The notes under the pieces were generated by a model. The model made no database searches, was not told where the DNA came from, and worked only from the letters and a program-made list of their open reading frames with translations. From Cylindrodendrum hubeiense (Eukaryota > Ascomycota > Sordariomycetes > Hypocreales > Nectriaceae): a DNA stretch of 21,396 nt. The translations under genes and the position numbers were made by a program. Shown here piece after piece: positions 17,884 through 21,396 of the stretch (the stretch's first letter is position 1; every line of letters starts with the position of its first letter). The stretch lies in contig JAANBB010000585.1 in the NCBI GenBank assembly GCA_014621425.1, positions 1 to 21,396 of the forward strand, written 5' to 3'.

Positions 17884-18960
17884 CTACAATGAAGCCCCTA
17901 AGAACCCAAACATCCCTTCTACAGCTAGATGGTCGCCTTCAACCGTCCCACTCGGCTCCTTGCTTACCCAATCCTCGGTCCACCGGCTGCCCAAGTTGAT
18001 AAGCCAAGCGTCGTCCGTGTCCCGGTGGATCTAGACATTTGAAGCCTTAACATCACCCCATACAACCGAAATCTTGCGCAGGACACTGACAGTCTCGCGA
18101 ACCTGTCATAGCCACTTCCCCCTGCGCGCCTCGGGGATGGCAGACATGTCTTCGAGCCGCAAAAGAGTGGGGAGCTCCCAAGTGTTTGCATGGGGGATGT
18201 TACTCCTTGAACAATCCTATCACTTTTCTGCCCAAGGGTGTCTCGATAAGACCAAGGAGATTCGGTAAGGGACTGGGGCCTATAGCCGAGGGTGTGTCGG
18301 TGATTTAACACAGCGAGTTGAATTTTCTCTGCGCAGCCTGAGGGTATAAGCCGTTGCCAACCTTGGAATACACTTTATGCCCGCGGCTAAAACATGAGCA
18401 ATGTAGCCATCAAAGAGGAGCTGCTTACCAAGGATGCCGATACCCTTGGCCGAAGTCTCGGCGGCCCGTAATTCTCAACGACATTGGTTTGGGGTAGAGA
18501 AATAATAGACGACTCTGGCGGGAGGTCGCATCGGAGCGTGCCATCGGGGACGCCAGAGCCGGTACTGCACCGGCACTGCACCGGGAATGGCTGCTTTGGC
18601 TCAGCAGCTCAGCTTTGCCATTGGGCATTTGAAAGCGAAAGTGATATTCGTTGGGGAAGAGAAGGGAATGAAGGCAGGGTAATTTAGAAGCAGGTGATGT
18701 AAGTGGCGGCACGAGTTAGTCAAACTGCGACGGCCCGGACTCAAGGATCACGCTGAGGATCTGGTCAGCAATTTCCTCGGCTGCTTGGATATCACCGACC
18801 TCCGAAGGGGCGCTGCATCTCGCGATAATGAGGCATTCGTGGCTGAATCCTCAGGAGATTGATCGAGTGATATGATGAGTCGCACGGCGTTGCAATAAAC
18901 CGACAACGAGATGTGGTCGCCAGGTCCGGTCCAGACCTTGGATGCCAGGCTGCTCGTCAT
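17884..18960 (-). pseudogene. Kinase-like pseudogene (fungal protein-kinase-like family, W-G-D catalytic loop)
   Basis: Collinear coding pieces run from an ATG at 18960 to a TAG at 17886-17884 in changing frames. The N-terminal piece VYCNAVRLIISLDQSPED is in frame 0. A shift near 18845 leads to HECLIIARCSAPSEVGDI and ILSVILESGPSQFD, a TAA (18718), then HSLLFPNEYHFRFQMPNG in the same frame. Further shifts give IGILGKQLLFDGYIAHVL, then KVYSKVGNGLYPQ with a TAA (18307), then NLLGLIETPLGRKVIGLF. A one-base shift near 18201 leads to the C-lobe, with a TGA (18108-18106) and a TAG (18033-18031). The C-lobe keeps VVWGDVKASN (18037-18063), the catalytic-loop Asp, Lys and Asn with W-G in place of H-R. 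It also has DDAWLINLGSRW, where the DFG Asp has become Asn, and TEDWV with TVEGD, typical of expanded kinase-like families in Fusarium and Colletotrichum (family recalled, not searched). With at least four shifts and four stops, it is dead. Confidence 0.75.
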
Positions 18961-19180
18961 TGGATGAGTCCCCTCTAGTGGCGATGGTTGACAGTGTAGT
19001 GGTGTCCTACTGCGCCTAGTTCCGGGGAGATTTGAGCATATCGAAAGTCAAATATGAGCAGTGACAGCTTACATACCCCGACTAACAGTAAATTAAAAAA
19101 TAAGTTGTCTTACTCATTAGTTCTGATGTGGGGTCTTATTGAAGTCTAGGTTGAAAGTTCTTTTGTAGGCGTTGGCTAAC
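18961..19180. promoter_or_regulatory. AT-rich divergent intergenic region
   Basis: These 220 nt lie between the start of the kinase-like relic (-) and the candidate small gene (+). They contain an A/T tract (AATTAAAAAATAAG near 19090) that stands out from the GC-rich surroundings. That fits a shared promoter for a divergent pair, one member of which has since died. No specific factor site is claimed. Confidence 0.3.
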
Positions 19181-19663
19181 ATGGCAACTCCAGTGCATGG
19201 CTCATCCTCTACTCTAAGTAAGACGTCGCCAATTGCTTCCATCAACATCGACGCATTCACCCCCAAGCTCAGAATACACCCCCTCGCGCCTCGAAATACT
19301 CATCGATGCAAAAGAGAAAAAAATTGTGTGGAACGGCGGCGGCCCCTCCAACCCCGCCGACCCTGGTTCCTCCGACGTGGTAGATCTCGGGCTTCATGTG
19401 AATCCGGGGCCGGGGGTGGGCAGCAAGGTGGGTGTGGTTCAACGCAGGGGCTACATGGTGCATGTGTGCGTGTGCGTGTGCGTGCGCCGCAGGTTCGCTT
19501 GACGCGCGGAAGCGGCCGCTTTCTGTCGGATGATGGGCAAACCGTGGGTTTTGACGTGGGCTTTGAGGGCTTCTCCATGCGGGTTGCGACGCGGCAACGA
19601 GGGAGAGATCGGCAGTGGAGGGGGAGCATCCCGGGGTTCCGGCCCTCGTTTGGACCTGAATAG
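19181..19663 (+). CDS. Candidate three-exon gene, 120-aa protein of unknown function
   Basis: The proposed exons are 19181-19217, 19273-19427 and 19493-19663 (363 nt including the stop). Exon 1 starts ATGGCAACT and encodes 12 residues. Donor GTAAGA (19218) and acceptor CTCAG (19272) define a 55-nt intron that restores an open frame reading KYTPSRLEILIDAKEKKIVW and onward. A second intron of 65 nt runs from GTGGGT (19428) to CCGCAG (19492), phase 0 on both sides. It removes a GTGTGC microsatellite and leads to a frame reading GFDVGFEGFSMRVATRQR and ending at TAG 19661. Neither intron has a perfect CTRAC branch point. If intron 2 is retained, the protein ends about 24 residues later at 19501. 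No domain recognised. The first half is Gly/Pro-rich after a charged helix; the end is Arg/Gly-rich. The call rests on splice signals and peptide character alone. Confidence 0.4.
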   Translation: MATPVHGSSSTLSKTSPIASINIDAFTPKLRIHPLAPRNTHRCKREKNCVERRRPLQPRRPWFLRRGRSRASCESGAGGGQQGGCGSTQGLHGACVRVRVRAPQVRLTRGSGRFLSDDGQTVGFDVGFEGFSMRVATRQRGRDRQWRGSIPGFRPSFGPE

Positions 19664-20174
19664 TATAATGTGCCGCGGGATTATGGAGTCGGCTTTCGGC
19701 GCCCAGGGCTCGCGAGTCGCATCGGGAGGGTCTTTTGCCAAGAAACATGGCATGGCCGAGCTGTTGATCTCAGATCGAGATCAGACAACCAGTTAGTTGA
19801 CCAACGTAAAGCCCTACCCTACCCCTGAACGAGCAATCTTTGCGATGTCGACGCCGGCCAATCGCATTCATGTCAATTCGAAACCTCGGACTTCAACCGA
19901 CGCGCGACAAGAGAAAAGGGGAAAGGGGCCTTATTGAAATCCACAAGTTGCATCTGCTGTTGCTGCTGCTGCCTCTGCTGCTGCTACTACTACTACTACT
20001 ACATGAGCCCATATGTGTGTTGACCGTCTTTCCAGCCTAAACGCCGTTTCGTCCCTTTGTCGAAAACCAATATTTTCCCCAAACTTGGCTCTCGTCTGTC
20101 ATTGCAACTCTCATCCCCTGCCTATGGTCTTGTAACTGCCTCCATAATCGACCAGTACAGCCTAGATATTATTC
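19664..20174. other. 3' flank of POB3 with a trinucleotide repeat; no supported gene
   Basis: This stretch separates the candidate small gene (+) from the end of POB3 (-), so both 3' UTRs should lie here. An ATG at 19845 opens 30 codons (MSTPANRIHVNSK..) that look coding-like but stand alone. CCCTACCCTA-type DNA occurs near 19811-19822; it is too short to be telomeric. Confidence 0.4.
19954..20002. repeat. CTG/CTA trinucleotide repeat
   Basis: Runs of CTG with one CCTCTG interruption pass into at least six CTA units. The repeat lies about 170-220 bp past the POB3 stop, so it could be transcribed in that gene's 3' UTR as a TAG/CAG repeat. Confidence 0.85.
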
Positions 20175-21396
20175 TCAACCAGTCTTCTTCTTCTTCTTGG
20201 GCCGCTCTTCCTCTTGCTCTTCCTCATCGTCGTCACCCCCTTCGTCGTCTTTGTCTACGCCGCTGTCGGCTTCACTGCCAGAGCCAGAACTGTCGTGATC
20301 GCTGTCAAACTCCTCGGCCACATCGCTGTCGCTGTCGGCCTGGAAGTCCTCATCCACACTCTCTTCGTCCTCATCGGCAGAGCCTCGGTCAGCCTTGACA
20401 CCAACGACCTCGTCCTCGGAGTCGTCCATGTCCTGCTGGCGTAGGGCGGCGGCCAACATCTTCTCGTCCTCGTCGATCTCGTTCTTAACCCGCAGGCCCT
20501 TCAACTTGAAGAAGCTCTCGAGGGCTTTTTGATCCTCACGACTAATGTTGCTGAACTGAGACGAACCAGCGCCGTTCTTGAGAAGGACAGTGATGTCAAA
20601 GGTAGAGAGGGCCGAAACAGCGCCGCTGACACGCGAGAAGGTGACGGACTGCGTCTGCTCGTAGGCGATGTATGTGGCGGGCTTGGGAACGAACATGAAG
20701 GCCTTTTCTAGGCAGTACAGGACACCCTCGCTGGCCTTGATGGAACACTTGATGCCGTATTGGTTGCGGTGTCTACGCACAGGTTAGTCGCAGGCCAAAG
20801 TAGGAAAGGGGTTAGTGATGCATACGTGATAAAGTCCTTGGCAGGAGACGAAATCTTCTTGTTAGCCAGGCCACGGAAGATCTTAGCCACGACGTGGTGC
20901 AGGGGCTCCTCGTAATGGGGCTCCAGCTTGTCCTGGTACCTGCTCTTGAGCTCTTCCTCGTTCAGGTTGAGGTCGATAGTCACCTCCTCATCCTTCTTAA
21001 ATTGCATTACCACAAAGGGGTAACGGGTCTGACCCTGGCGCAGGGGAGGGTCGAGTCCTATGCAGAGCATGCAGTGCGTCTCGTCGGGCTTGGGAAGGAC
21101 CATAAACTTCTTAATAGCATCGTACTGGATCTTGTAGTCGTACGTCTTTCCGCGTAGGCGGAACGAGGCCTCGTACATGTCCATGTCGAAACGACCACGG
21201 GGGGTGAGATGCAGGACATCCAGGAAGGTGGCAATAGTATCGCCAGCCGTCTCGCCAATCTCAGCCTTATCGATGAGTGTCTCGTAGAAGAGGGCAGCAG
21301 CGTCCTTGACCTCCTCGCCGTTCTCGCTACCGGCGTCCTCGCCCTCCGTCTCCTTGCGAGTGGTGGTGCCGGGGATGTAGAAGCGCATCTCGACGA
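20175..21396 (-). CDS. POB3: FACT complex subunit Pob3 (SSRP1 homologue), C-terminal 388 residues
   Basis: The gene runs off the window at 21396; the visible exons are 21396-20826 and 20772-20175. Pob3 pairs with Spt16 in FACT, a nuclear histone chaperone that opens and rebuilds nucleosomes for polymerases. The visible part starts VEMRFYIPGT, which belongs to the first structural module. The SSRP1-type middle PH module follows (FDMDMYEASFRLRGKTYDYK, LPKPDETHCMLCIGLDPP, YPFVVMQF). A second PH-like region of the Rtt106 type (GIKCSIKASEGVLYCLEKAF, FDITVLLKNG) comes next. The end is a long Asp/Glu/Ser tail closing in a basic PKKKKKTG. As in other fungi there is no HMG box; Nhp6-type proteins supply that function. 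The exon junction gives DFIT-HRNQY across a phase-2 intron. Met at 21388 is internal. The identification is secure. Confidence 0.95.
20773..20825 (-). other. 53-nt intron of POB3
   Basis: Donor GTATGC (20825-20820) and acceptor GCGTAG (ending 20773), with the branch-point match CTAAC about 12 nt before the acceptor. Removing it joins the two open frames within the sequence DFITHRNQYGIKC, as expected for Pob3. It is a textbook Pezizomycotina intron and a good local standard for judging the other introns proposed here. Confidence 0.93.

Noticed and set aside
18716..18960. A small two-exon gene on the minus strand (donor GTCGGT at 18904, acceptor ending at 18843, 60 aa)
   Set aside because: The splice model works arithmetically, but the would-be intron holds peptide (YCNAVRLIISLDQ) that fits the kinase-like relic. 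The peptide past the TAA also continues in the same frame, so frameshift and stop in a longer pseudogene explain it better.
19811..19822. CCCTACCCTA resembling telomeric repeats
   Set aside because: Only two imperfect units, inside ordinary genic DNA next to POB3.

Overview
The window looks like nuclear DNA of a filamentous ascomycete (Pezizomycotina, probably Sordariomycetes and perhaps Hypocreales; the placement below class is a guess). Supporting evidence is a 53-nt intron with fungal signals (GTATGC, CTAAC, TAG) in a recognisable POB3/FACT gene, coding regions biased to G or C at third positions, a fungal CRIB (Cdc42-effector-like) protein, a bHLH regulator with the SREBP-type tyrosine, and a relic of a fungus-specific kinase-like family. 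All calls come from reading the sequence; no search was run.

Layout. 1-186 (+): last 61 codons of an unidentified gene. 187-5490: gene-free as far as I can see, with small repeats and hairpins. 5491-about 6330 (+): coding-like segments that follow one another in shifting frames with internal stops, read as the relic of an unidentified gene. 6331-8103: upstream region of the CRIB gene, ending in a 537-nt pyrimidine-rich leader with no ATG. 8104-10728 (+): intact 874-aa CRIB protein. 10729-12172: shared convergent 3' region. 12173-14425 (-): bHLH regulator, here extended to a 60-nt first exon and a 780-nt intron that a simple open-frame view misses. 14426-14998: 573-nt ATG-free leader of that gene. 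14999-17883: no gene seen. 17884-18960 (-): frameshifted and stop-ridden kinase-like pseudogene. 19181-19663 (+): candidate three-exon gene for 120 aa. 19664-20174: 3' side of POB3, with a trinucleotide repeat. 20175-21396 (-): the C-terminal 388 residues of POB3.

How the genes relate. There are no operons or gene clusters. Two regulatory or signalling genes (CRIB protein and bHLH factor) converge, each with kilobases of mostly non-coding upstream DNA and a long leader without upstream AUGs. This fits genes with elaborate transcriptional control. POB3 is a housekeeping chromatin gene. The two relics show that the large gaps contain dead genes as well as regulatory DNA. The most useful new readings are the hidden first exon of the bHLH gene, the two pseudogenes and the small spliced candidate gene.
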